The position numbers and the translations under genes were made by a program. A DNA stretch of 44,590 bases from Rhodoferax sp. GTDB lineage: Bacteria; Pseudomonadota; Gammaproteobacteria; Burkholderiales; Burkholderiaceae_C. Positions 8,959 through 16,785 of this stretch are shown here, piece after piece. Location: assembly GCF_010365055.1 (NCBI RefSeq), contig NZ_JAAFHA010000023.1:1-44590 (forward strand), written 5' to 3'. The notes beneath the pieces are model-generated. The model searched no databases and was not told the origin of the DNA. It saw nothing but the letters and a program-made list of their open reading frames with translations. Positions within the stretch are counted from its first letter, which is position 1; each line of letters begins with the position of its first letter.

Positions 8959-9998
8959 ACAAGCCTCCACGGCAGCGTTTCGCCCGCGCCCAAAGGCTTG
9001 AGCTCGGCGTCGCCATAAGTAAAACGCTCGGGCGGCGTCCACTCCTCGCGCTTCAACGTGATGGTGCCAGCGTTGCGCGGCAAACCATAGAAATCGGCGC
9101 CGTTGAAACTGGCAAAAGCCTCCAGCTTGTCCAGCGCACCGACCGAGTCAAACGCTTCGGCATACATCTCCATGGCGGCGTGCGCCGTGTAGCAGCCGGC
9201 GCAGCCCGACGCGTTCTCTTTCAGGTGGGCCGGATGCGGCGCACTGTCCGTGCCCAGAAAGAACTTGCTGGAACCACCGGTGGCCGCGGCAAGCAAGGCC
9301 TGGCGGTGAACTTCCCGCTTCAACACCGGCAAGCAGTAGTAGTGCGGGCGAATGCCGCCGGTAAAGATGGCATTGCGGTTGTAGAGCAAATGATGTGCGG
9401 TGAGCGTCGCGGCGGTGAAGCGATCAGCGTCCCGCACGTACTGCGCAGCGTCGCGGGTGGTGATGTGCTCGAACACGATTTTCAATTCAGGAAAATCATG
9501 GCGCAAGGGGATCAACTGCGTGTCAATGAACACCGCCTCACGGTCAAAAATGTCAATCTCGGGCGCGGTCACTTCACCGTGCAGCAGCAACAGCAGGCCC
9601 GCGCGCTGCATGGCCTCCAGCGTTTTGTAGGTCTTGCGCAGGTCGGTCACGCCTGCGTCGCTGTTGGTGGTGGCGCCGGCCGGATACAGTTTGACCGCCA
9701 CCACGCCGGCATCCCGCGCACGCTTGATTTCATCGGGGGGCAAGTTGTCGGTCAGGTAGAGCGTCATCAGCGGCTGGAACTCAACGCCGGGTGGCACCGC
9801 GGCCTGGATACGCGCTTGGTAGGCCAGCGCGGCTTGCGTGGTGGTCACCGGTGGCCGCAGGTTGGGCATGATGATGGCACGGCCAAATTGAAAGGCGCTG
9901 TGCGGCACCACCGTGCGCAGGGCGTCGCCATCACGCACGTGCAAGTGCCAGTCATCGGGCCGGGTCAGGGTGAGGGAGAGAGCTTTGGCTTGCGTCAT
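8955..9998 (-). CDS. pyrC: Dihydroorotase (PyrC type)
   Basis: Catalyses the reversible cyclisation of carbamoyl aspartate to dihydroorotate in pyrimidine synthesis. The protein has 347 residues, as in E. coli PyrC. Metal-site motifs are in order: [10 protein letters not shown] (about residues 15-24), the carboxylated-lysine region [13 protein letters not shown] (about 98-110), LLLLHGEV and FEHITT for the two histidines, and LGTDSAPH for the catalytic aspartate. The stop codon overlaps the start of the NYN gene (ATGA). This indicates one operon of pyrC, the NYN gene and the DUF3025 gene. Confidence 0.97.
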   Translation of the reverse strand: MTQAKALSLTLTRPDDWHLHVRDGDALRTVVPHSAFQFGRAIIMPNLRPPVTTTQAALAYQARIQAAVPPGVEFQPLMTLYLTDNLPPDEIKRARDAGVVAVKLYPAGATTNSDAGVTDLRKTYKTLEAMQRAGLLLLLHGEVTAPEIDIFDREAVFIDTQLIPLRHDFPELKIVFEHITTRDAAQYVRDADRFTAATLTAHHLLYNRNAIFTGGIRPHYYCLPVLKREVHRQALLAAATGGSSKFFLGTDSAPHPAHLKENASGCAGCYTAHAAMEMYAEAFDSVGALDKLEAFASFNGADFYGLPRNAGTITLKREEWTPPERFTYGDAELKPLGAGETLPWRLV

Positions 9999-10034
9999 GG
10001 TCGGTATGGTTCCAAATCGGCCGGTGGGATCGAG

Positions 10035-11033
10035 CTATTGCGGCACAACATCGGTCGGATCCTTTCGGCCCTGCGCCAACAGATAGTCCCACAAGGCTTG
10101 CGCAGCACTCTTGGCCACGCGCTCAGCGGATGGTGCCGTCCTATGACCCCCAACTTTGCCGCTTTCCTTGCTCAAGGGCCGTTCCCGGTAGACCCGTATC
10201 TCCATCGTGATCTGCAGACCTTTCAGGTCCAGCGGCACCGCACTCACCAGTCTTCTGGCGCTTAAATCCTTCTTGACAGCACTAAAAGGCAAAAAGGCGA
10301 TGCCATGGCCTTCCAGTGCCATCGCCTTCAGGCCTTCTGCCATGTCGGTCTCATAAACGCGGTCGAAATGAATGGCGGTGTTTGATTGCTTGAGGATCAG
10401 GTCCACCATCTGCCCCAGATAGGCGCCAGGCGCATAACCCAGGTAGGGCAAGGGCTGACCGGCGCGCCCTGGCAACTGAAACATCGGAGCACCGTCGGCA
10501 TCCGGCTTGGAATAAGGTGCCACCACCTCTTCACCCAGACTGACCATCTCATAACGATCCGCATCAAGCTGGAACGGCTGCGACGGATGATGGTAGGCAA
10601 TCAACAGGTCGCAACTCCCCTCCACCAGACGCATGACGGCGTCGTGCACATTGAGCGCAATCAGGCGGCTTTTGATCGGGCCAAATTGTTGCCGCAATGC
10701 CGATACCCACGCCGGAAAAAACGTGAACGCCAGTGTGTGTGGCACGGCGAATTCAATCACATCCTGCCCGACGGAGGTATGGCCGCGCAGCATCGCGCGC
10801 GTGCTTTGCAGGGCCTGCAACACCTCCAGCGACTGGTCATAGAGGGTTTCACCGGCCGGGGTGAGGCGGGTCGGGTAGTTGCTTCGATCCACCAGATCGG
10901 TGCCAGCCCATGTTTCAAGCGACTGAATGCGCCGCGAAAACGCCGGCTGCGTGACGTGACGCAGTTGCGCGGACCGGCTGAAACTGCGGGTCTCAGCCAA
11001 ACTGACGAAATCTTCCAGCCATTTGGTTTCCAT
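10035..11033 (-). CDS. LysR-family transcriptional regulator
   Basis: This 332-residue regulator has a classical N-terminal winged helix (METKWLEDFVSLAETRSFSR, then SAQLRHVTQPAFSRRIQSLE). A substrate-binding domain of two lobes fills the rest. The start at 11033 is chosen because METKWLEDF is the usual N-terminus of this subgroup; the upstream TTG adds three residues. The effector and target genes are not evident. It is flanked by pyrC downstream (36 bases away) and an aldo/keto reductase upstream, both on the same strand, so it lacks the divergent partner that often reveals a LysR target. Substrate-binding LysR proteins often regulate themselves. Confidence 0.9.
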   Translation of the reverse strand: METKWLEDFVSLAETRSFSRSAQLRHVTQPAFSRRIQSLETWAGTDLVDRSNYPTRLTPAGETLYDQSLEVLQALQSTRAMLRGHTSVGQDVIEFAVPHTLAFTFFPAWVSALRQQFGPIKSRLIALNVHDAVMRLVEGSCDLLIAYHHPSQPFQLDADRYEMVSLGEEVVAPYSKPDADGAPMFQLPGRAGQPLPYLGYAPGAYLGQMVDLILKQSNTAIHFDRVYETDMAEGLKAMALEGHGIAFLPFSAVKKDLSARRLVSAVPLDLKGLQITMEIRVYRERPLSKESGKVGGHRTAPSAERVAKSAAQALWDYLLAQGRKDPTDVVPQ

Positions 11034-11126
11034 GGGCGGCAATTATGCGCGATTTGCATGGGTTGACCCCGCTCTGTCGGCCCGCCTCGGTGAAGAGCCA
11101 GCAGCATCGCCGTGCCACGGACGCCA

Positions 11127-11170
11127 TATATTTTGATAGCGGCTCAATGAACGTCGACGGGGGCCAGCGT
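11127..11170 (+). repeat. Dispersed ~45-bp repeat, diverged intergenic copy
   Basis: It reads ATATATTTTGATAGCGGCTC, then AATGAACGTCGACGGGGGCC, then AGCG. The AT-rich head, the ATAGCNGCT core and the ACGGGGGCCAG end match the consensus; the middle has diverged. It sits between the LysR gene and the aldo/keto reductase gene. Confidence 0.6.
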
Positions 11171-11249
11171 TAACTTTCATCAAATATGTCCACTGAAACC
11201 CAATGGGCTGAGCAGCCCCGTCAGGTGAAAAATCGATGCACGCGCCGTG

Positions 11250-12260
11250 CTATCGCGCCCGGCGTACCCGGCCATTCAAGGGATAGGCCGGGTCGGTGTA
11301 GCCAGGGGTGGAGGGGTGGCCCGGTTGAACCAGCCCATCCACCAGCGCCTCGTCCTCGTCGGTGACCGCATAGTCCAGCGCGGGCAGGTAGTCCTGCCAC
11401 TGCTGGAGCGTGCGCGGCCCGGCTATGACCGAGCTGACCGCCGGGTTGGCCAGCACCCAGGCGGTGGCGAACTGCGCCAGGCTGATGCCCCGGCTTTCAG
11501 CATGGCGCTTGAGCTGCTGGGCAATCAGCAGCGACTCTTCGCGAAATTCGGTCTCCACCATGCGCTGGTCGGCTCGGCCAGCGCGGCTGCTCGGGTCTGG
11601 CGTCTGCCCCGGCGGGTACTTGCCAGTGAGCACGCCGCGCGCGACCGGACTGTACGGCGTCACGCCAATGCCGTAGTGGGCACAGGCCGGCAACACCTCC
11701 ACCTCGGGCATGCGGTTGAGCAGGTTGTAGTAGGGCTGGCACACCACCGGTCCCGGCATACCAAGCTGGGCCGCCAGGCGCATCAGCTCGGCGATGCGCC
11801 AGCCGCGGAAATTGGAGACACCCCAGTAGCGAATCTGGCCGGCGCGCAGCATGGCCTCCAGCGCGCGCAACGGTTCTTCCAGACTCATGCCGTTGAAATC
11901 ACGGTGCAGGTACAGAATGTCCACGTAATCGGTTTGCAGGCGCGCCAGCGAAGCCGCTACTTCGCGCAGCATCCAAGTGCGGGAGTAATGGCCTTCATTG
12001 ACCCGGTCTGACATGTTGTTGCCGAGCTTGGTGGCGAGTACCCAGTCATGGCGCTGGCCCTTGAGCAGCTCGCCCACCATGGTTTCAGACGCGCCGTTGC
12101 TGTAGACATCGGCCGTATCGATGTAGTTCACACCATGGGTGTGGGCATCGGCCACGATGGAGGCGGCCTCCGTTTGATTGGTCTGATCGCCAAACATCAT
12201 GGTGCCCAGGCACAGGGCGGAGACTTGCAGATTGCTTTTGCCTAGACTGCGGTATTGCAT
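11250..12260 (-). CDS. Aldo/keto reductase
   Basis: This 336-residue NADPH-dependent oxidoreductase has the aldo/keto reductase barrel. The catalytic tetrad is visible as NYIDTADVYSNGASE (Asp and Tyr, about residues 44-58), VLATKLG (Lys) and LYLHRDF (His). The C-terminal cofactor region contains SSVIAGPRTLQQWQD. The start at 12260 (MQYRSLGKSNLQVSALCLG) matches the family N-terminus; the 59 extra residues upstream in the open frame do not look like protein. The substrate is unknown. Nothing in the flanking genes points to a pathway. Confidence 0.9.
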   Translation of the reverse strand: MQYRSLGKSNLQVSALCLGTMMFGDQTNQTEAASIVADAHTHGVNYIDTADVYSNGASETMVGELLKGQRHDWVLATKLGNNMSDRVNEGHYSRTWMLREVAASLARLQTDYVDILYLHRDFNGMSLEEPLRALEAMLRAGQIRYWGVSNFRGWRIAELMRLAAQLGMPGPVVCQPYYNLLNRMPEVEVLPACAHYGIGVTPYSPVARGVLTGKYPPGQTPDPSSRAGRADQRMVETEFREESLLIAQQLKRHAESRGISLAQFATAWVLANPAVSSVIAGPRTLQQWQDYLPALDYAVTDEDEALVDGLVQPGHPSTPGYTDPAYPLNGRVRRAR

Positions 12261-12369
12261 AGGGGGGCCTTTTGGTTGATGCGTTGATGTCGATGCTAAC
12301 AACAGCTGGTCAGATTCAAAAAAAACGGGCCTCAACGACACCAGTGGCGGCGACGCCATCAACCCAGCC

Positions 12370-12975
12370 TTAGCGCCCAACCAAGGCGTCGTAGGCCTGC
12401 CGCGTCTCGGGCGACACAGACTCAAGTAGCTGCGCATACGGTGTTTTGTGGCGCATCAGCATCCGGGCCGAGGCCACCGTTTTGGACCGGCAGAACCAGT
12501 GGCAGGTGTGCTGCATCAGAAACAACTCGGCCGACAGGGTGAAAGCCTTGCTTTTTTGCGTCAGATGGCGGCTGTTTTGGGCTGCTTGGTCAATGCCTTC
12601 GGCGTGAATTCGCAGGGCCTGACGCAAATCGAACGTGCCGTCTGGCAGCAGCCTGTCGACCCAGGGAATCGCCAACGCCAACCGGCTGACCCGCGTTTGC
12701 GCCTCATCGACGAGCGAAAACTCAGCCACAAAACGATTGAACTGTTCACACAGCGTCAGCTCAGCAGCGTCCAACATGTGCCAGATCTGCGCCTGGCGCT
12801 CGGGGTCGACCTCAGACAGCGCGCGCAGGTAGCCGTCCGTCAGGCTTTCCATCAGCTTTTCAATCTGGTATTTGCCCAGATAACTTCCCAACAAGGCAAT
12901 GCGTCTGCCCTGCTCACGCGACTTGATCATGTAGCCGCCGATGGCAAGCAAGGTTAATAGTACAAGTAGTTCCAT
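12370..12975 (-). CDS. Hypothetical protein with N-terminal membrane anchor
   Basis: This 201-residue protein is not recognised. It begins with one hydrophobic segment (MELLVLLTLLAIGGYMIKSR, residues 1-20) followed by basic residues, so it is probably anchored in the inner membrane with the rest in the cytoplasm. The remainder looks helical and contains several conserved-looking His, Cys and Trp residues near MQHTCHWFCRSK (about residues 155-166). It ends 109 bases before the aldo/keto reductase gene start. Its composition matches its neighbours, which supports a real gene. Confidence 0.65.
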   Translation of the reverse strand: MELLVLLTLLAIGGYMIKSREQGRRIALLGSYLGKYQIEKLMESLTDGYLRALSEVDPERQAQIWHMLDAAELTLCEQFNRFVAEFSLVDEAQTRVSRLALAIPWVDRLLPDGTFDLRQALRIHAEGIDQAAQNSRHLTQKSKAFTLSAELFLMQHTCHWFCRSKTVASARMLMRHKTPYAQLLESVSPETRQAYDALVGR

Positions 12976-13105
12976 GGCGGGATGCGCAGATTGTTTGACA
13001 GCGGCTTGAGTGTAGTGGCGGCCCGGCCTCGGCCAGCGCGACGATTGCGACGATCAGGCATCACAACTCCTGTAACACTTTCATTGGGTAGCGGCAAGCC
13101 CGCGC

Positions 13106-13119
13106 TTGACAAATGTCAA
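13106..13119. promoter_or_regulatory. Perfect palindrome TTGACA-AA-TGTCAA upstream of the lipoprotein gene
   Basis: Six-base arms separated by two bases lie about 50 bases before the lipoprotein start. TTGACA would also serve as a -35 hexamer, but no good -10 hexamer follows at 16-18 bases. It may be an operator. The evidence is the symmetry alone. Confidence 0.3.
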
Positions 13120-13169
13120 CTGGCTCGATCGTGAATTCATCACATGATTGTCCAACAGGAGAGATTCAA

Positions 13170-13808
13170 ATGAAGTTCCTTGCTGCTATTCTGAGTTCGT
13201 CGATTCTGGTCGCCTGCGGCAGCGGCGGCGGTGGCTCGGATGCCCCCGCTTCACCAACCACTGAGTCGCCAACCACTCCGTCGCCAGCAATTGAGGCGCT
13301 CGCCCAATTCGAGGGCGTGTGGCGGGAAGACTGCAATGACCATATGCGAGTGACGAAAACATCCACGGCGACGAGCGGCACCACCTTCTCTGTCGTTACC
13401 AGAGAGGACTACTACGACAACGCCGACTGCACCGGTGCCTTGGTCGCAACCGGTAGCTACGGTGTACCCGATGAAACCGTGACGTACGCGCCCACTTTGG
13501 CAAACGCCTCGGTCACATTGTTGACAGGCGAGAATATCCAGGCCGACGTTGCTCCTGCAACTTCAGTCGCAGCCGTTGCAACCTTCACGGTCACGGGTAG
13601 CGGCGTGAAGGCTACAGAGCTTGTCGGCACGACGCTGTTCGCACGCATTGAGTACGCCAACGGCGACTACTTAGTCATGACGCACCCAGGGTTAGGCGGC
13701 CAGACTACCTATGGTGCGTTCCTAATACGCAAATATGAGTTGCTCGCCCTCTTGCCGATTGATGGCTTCACGAACTCATTTAAGGTCCGTCATCGGTACA
13801 CTCGATAA
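13170..13808 (+). CDS. Putative lipoprotein
   Basis: This 212-residue protein starts with a lipoprotein signal peptide, MKFLAAILSSSILVACGSGG. The lipobox LVAC puts the lipidated cysteine at residue 15. A short Ser/Thr/Pro linker follows (PASPTTESPTTPSPA, about residues 25-39), then a compact domain with three cysteines (DCND, ADCTG) and many beta-prone stretches. I do not recognise the domain. The ATG at 13170 is chosen over an upstream start at 13113 because it has an AGGAGA ribosome-binding site and gives the signal peptide. The gene lies at the edge of the accessory patch with the duplicated ABC transporter end. Confidence 0.75.
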   Translation: MKFLAAILSSSILVACGSGGGGSDAPASPTTESPTTPSPAIEALAQFEGVWREDCNDHMRVTKTSTATSGTTFSVVTREDYYDNADCTGALVATGSYGVPDETVTYAPTLANASVTLLTGENIQADVAPATSVAAVATFTVTGSGVKATELVGTTLFARIEYANGDYLVMTHPGLGGQTTYGAFLIRKYELLALLPIDGFTNSFKVRHRYTR

Positions 13809-13898
13809 TTCACTTACTGGACACGCCTCTGCAAGCGTTCGGGCCGAAGCCATTCGGCGCCTGCCCGAGGTCGGCAACAGGCCAGCAGCCTTGCAAGA

Positions 13899-14180
13899 CT
13901 ACTCCGAGCTCTGCTGCAGCGCCCACATCTGGGCATAGCGGCTATTGGCCGCCAGTAGCTCGGCATGCGGACCCCGCTCGATGATGCGGCCAGCGTCCAT
14001 CACCAGAATCTCGTGCGCGTCCACCACCGTGGATAAACGGTGCGCAATCACCAGCGTGGTCTTGTTCTTCGCCACGCTTTGCAGCTCGGCCTGAATGGCG
14101 CGCTCGTTGGCCGAGTTCAACGCCGAGGTGGCTTCGTCAAAGATCGAAATCGGCGGGTTTTTCAGCAGGGTGTCAATGGC
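13899..14180 (-). pseudogene. 3'-end fragment of an ATM1-type ABC exporter gene
   Basis: The last roughly 90 codons of an ABC exporter ATPase domain are present in frame. They run from NPPISIFDEATSALN (Walker B) through LVIAHRLSTVVDAHEILVMDAGRII to the C-terminus QQSSE. The sequence is closely similar, though not identical, to the end of the intact exporter at 16786-18603: by eye roughly nine bases in ten agree. Similarity stops near 14180, where the Walker A region and membrane domain are missing. It is a broken gene copy in the same orientation as the intact gene, 2.6 kb away. The divergence argues against a very recent tandem duplication. Confidence 0.85.
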
Positions 14181-14217
14181 TTACTATGACCGCTGGCGCC
14201 CCCAACGTGGGCTGAGC
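14180..14217 (+). repeat. Possible degenerate dispersed repeat at the fragment breakpoint
   Basis: The segment CTATGACCGCTGGCGCCCCC followed by AACGTGGGCTGAG resembles the end of the repeat copy at 7539-7583. It begins exactly where similarity to the intact ABC exporter gene stops. It is short and diverged. Confidence 0.3.
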
Positions 14218-14270
14218 GACGGGGGTCACCTTCGTCTCCGTGAGAAATTTCAAACCGACGTGATCACACA

Positions 14271-15083
14271 ATGTCCCTGCTAATTATTGATGCGCTGAAC
14301 ATCATCAGGCGTATTCACGAGGCGATCCCCGAGCCAGACAGCGCGGAGAAGGTCGCGGACACCCTCAAATCAAGCCTGAGCTCGTTCAAGCGCGCACTCA
14401 AGACGCACAGGCCCACCCACGCGGTTGCGGTCTTCGACCATGGAGGTCGCACCTGGAAACATGATCTCTATGAGGGCTATCAAGCCAACCGCAAACCCAT
14501 GCCGCAGCCCTTGCGCAATGGCTTGCTGACCATCCAGCATGAATTGCATGACATGGGTTTGCACTGGATTGCTGTTGAGGGCATCGAAGCGGATGATGCC
14601 ATTGCCGCGCTGGTCGATAAATGGTGCAAGGCCAGGTCAGAGCGAGCCATCATTTTGTCGACGGACAAGGACTTTTTGCAGCTGCTCAATGACCAGGTCT
14701 GTATTTACGACCACTTCAAAGACGTTTGGCGTGACTCAGCTTATGTGCAGGAGAAATTTGGTGTCACGCCATCGCAGATGGGCGATCTGCTGGCCCTCAT
14801 GGGTGATGCGGTGGATGGCGTCCCCGGCGTGGACAAGGTCGGCCGCAAAACCGCAGCCACGCTGCTGCGCATCAATGGCAATCTTGACCGGCTGATCTCC
14901 AACGCCGACAAGGTAGGGGGCCAGGTTGGCGCCAATCTGCGCAAGGGCATTGAGATCGCCAGGCTTTCCCGACAACTGGTTTCATTCAAGACCGATGCAC
15001 CGCTTGGGTTGACCTGGAAGATGCTGGCGCAGGTTCGGGTACCCACACCCCCTTCTCACACCATGACCGAGAGTTCGCCTTGA
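14271..15083 (+). CDS. xni: 5'-3' exonuclease family / flap endonuclease Xni-like
   Basis: This 270-residue protein matches the 5'-nuclease domain family and especially E. coli Xni (ExoIX). LLIIDALNIIRRIHEA lies at the N-terminus, then THAVAVFDHGG, GIEADDAIAAL, ILSTDKDFLQLL and the helix-hairpin-helix region MGDAVDGVPGVDKVGRKTAA. Several of the acidic metal-binding residues are visible (D7, the EADD cluster, STDKD, GDAVDGVPG). Such enzymes cut branched DNA during repair and replication. No strong ribosome-binding site precedes the ATG at 14271. It lies inside the accessory patch between the two ABC exporter 3' ends. Confidence 0.88.
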   Translation: MSLLIIDALNIIRRIHEAIPEPDSAEKVADTLKSSLSSFKRALKTHRPTHAVAVFDHGGRTWKHDLYEGYQANRKPMPQPLRNGLLTIQHELHDMGLHWIAVEGIEADDAIAALVDKWCKARSERAIILSTDKDFLQLLNDQVCIYDHFKDVWRDSAYVQEKFGVTPSQMGDLLALMGDAVDGVPGVDKVGRKTAATLLRINGNLDRLISNADKVGGQVGANLRKGIEIARLSRQLVSFKTDAPLGLTWKMLAQVRVPTPPSHTMTESSP

Positions 15084-15284
15084 GCACACGGCAAGCGGAG
15101 TCCCATGGTCAGACCGTAGGCCTCACCCATGACCGACATAGTTTTGCAGGTGAATACCGGCTTCAACAACCTAAAGCGGACCTTCAATTTGGATTGAAAT
15201 GCAAGGCGTTCGGACGGGTGTCAGTCAGCGTTGCGAGAAGATCATCTATATTCAGCCCACTAACACATTGAGATAAGGGAAGAA

Positions 15285-16472
15285 ATGAACAAAGATGAGT
15301 CCGTGCCTATCGTGGCTGTTGAATCAACATCGAACGCCTCAGTGAAGACCGCAAGAAAGAAGGCTGTTACAGCGAAGAAGCCAGCAAAAGCTGTGAAGTC
15401 TTCACTTGGCAAAGGTTCGGCACGAGCAACTAAGGTGAAGCCAGTTGCGCCCAAATCCAAGCGGGAGTTTCCCCACTACTCCCTTGAAGAAGCGCGCAAG
15501 ATCCCCGACATAATCAAAAATGTCAATATGGGCAATCCTTGGGCACCCGGCGAAATCGTAAATGCTCTTGGTGTAGGTAAAGGGAACAATTTTTTCTACT
15601 TGACCACCGCCTCGCGCGACTACGGGTTTACCGTCGGCACCCGCGACACAAATAAGATTGAGTTGACAGAGCTAGGCCGACTACTCGTGTATCCAAAGTC
15701 GGCAACTGAAGCGTATAGCTCCATCGTTAGCGGCTTCCGAAATGTCGAGCTATTCCAGAGGGTATATGACTATTACCAAGGCGAGAATTTGCCCGACATT
15801 CAGTATCTGAAGAACACACTAAAGACAGAATTTGGTATTGCTGAGTCGTTACAAGACGAGTTCTATACGCTGTATCAAACGAATCTCGCATACATGAAGT
15901 CACAGGGCACTGAGTTGGACGTTTCCTCGGGAAATGCTCAGACACATTTCAGCGGGCAGGCGGGCAACACATCGATTATTCTCGGCGAATCAAAAAATGC
16001 TGGCCATTTAATTGCGTTCGTAGCCATGCCATTTTCCGAAAAGTCTAAGGAGCACGCAACAGGATATTTTGATGAGGTTCTCAAGCATCTCATCACCCCA
16101 GCTGCCGTCAAGGCCAACTTCAATGCAAGAACAGCGAAGAAGGCTGGCAGCGAAGTTATTCAGTCAACCATTGTGAATGACCTCGACACCGCAGATTTAG
16201 TAATCGTTGATCTCACCGAACATAATCCCAATGTCCTGTTCGAACTCGGGATGCGGATTGCCTTCAATAAACCTGTTTGTTTGATTCGCGCAAAGGGAAC
16301 CGCACCGATCTTCGATATTGATCACATGTTGCGCGTTTATGACTACAACCCGAGCTTATGGGCATCAACGCTGCTGACAGACGTACCAGCACTATCTGAG
16401 TTCATCACTGAAACGTGGAAAAATAAGGACACTGAGCGCTCGTATCTGAACATACTACGCGAGAATAAATAA
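15285..16472 (+). CDS. TIR-like / nucleoside 2-deoxyribosyltransferase-like protein with lysine-rich tail and winged-helix-like region
   Basis: This 395-residue protein has three parts. Residues about 15-60 are Lys/Ala/Ser-rich, like a histone H1 tail (TARKKAVTAKKPAKAVKSSL). Residues about 62-190 look like a winged-helix region ending in a second helical part (WAPGEIVNALGVGKGN; ELTELGRLLVYP). Residues about 240-395 form a nucleotide-processing domain: LIAFVAMPFSEKSKEHATGY, DLDTADLVIVDLTEHNPNV, LFELGMRIAFNKPVCLIRA. E320 in FELG aligns with the catalytic glutamate of nucleoside 2-deoxyribosyltransferases. Such domains occur as effectors in several anti-phage proteins. Its codon use is visibly more AT-rich than its neighbours, suggesting transfer. 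AAGGGAAGAA precedes the ATG. A defence role is inferred and unproven. Confidence 0.75.
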   Translation: MNKDESVPIVAVESTSNASVKTARKKAVTAKKPAKAVKSSLGKGSARATKVKPVAPKSKREFPHYSLEEARKIPDIIKNVNMGNPWAPGEIVNALGVGKGNNFFYLTTASRDYGFTVGTRDTNKIELTELGRLLVYPKSATEAYSSIVSGFRNVELFQRVYDYYQGENLPDIQYLKNTLKTEFGIAESLQDEFYTLYQTNLAYMKSQGTELDVSSGNAQTHFSGQAGNTSIILGESKNAGHLIAFVAMPFSEKSKEHATGYFDEVLKHLITPAAVKANFNARTAKKAGSEVIQSTIVNDLDTADLVIVDLTEHNPNVLFELGMRIAFNKPVCLIRAKGTAPIFDIDHMLRVYDYNPSLWASTLLTDVPALSEFITETWKNKDTERSYLNILRENK

Positions 16473-16785
16473 GAACTGCGTGAAGTGATAAAGCGTGCGA
16501 TCAAGCCATGTCTGGTGTGACTCGATATTGCGAATGTCCAGTTAGCTACACCAGCGACAGTCAGTCAAAAATACTGGCAGCCGCTTCCGAATGGCCGGTA
16601 TGAAAGAGCAGCGTCGATGGACGGCATCTGGTCGTCAAGAGCCATTCGCAGGCCGAAACACTATGACGCGTGACGCTGCCAACCCGGCCATCAAGGGAAT
16701 AGAAATCCCTCATCCAATCCACTATTATTTAAATAGCTGCTCACGCATATTCCACGCTGGCTAGAGTCATAAAACACCAACAAAC
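16473..16785. other. 313-base intergenic stretch downstream of the TIR-like gene
   Basis: It contains no gene. About 16500-16545 is similar to a segment at 1914-1960, and 16694-16710 forms a small hairpin (AGGGA and TCCCT arms). A good copy of the dispersed repeat lies at 16721-16767. The sequence has the look of decayed intergenic DNA between the accessory patch and the intact ABC exporter. Confidence 0.5.
16721..16767 (+). repeat. Dispersed ~45-bp repeat, intergenic copy
   Basis: ACTATTATTTAAATAGCTGC, then TCACGCATATTCCACGCTGG, then CTAGAG. It is one of the best-preserved copies. It sits 19 bases beyond the 3' end of the intact ABC exporter gene. Confidence 0.8.

Noticed and set aside
8949..10265. 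Long plus-strand ORF of 438 codons
   Set aside because: It is antisense to pyrC, whose dihydroorotase motifs are clear. The translation is rich in Arg, Gly, His and Gln as expected of a shadow frame.
13899..14180. Independent small gene of 73 codons
   Set aside because: It is the C-terminal part of an ABC ATPase without Walker A and with similarity continuing upstream of its first ATG. It is better called a gene fragment.
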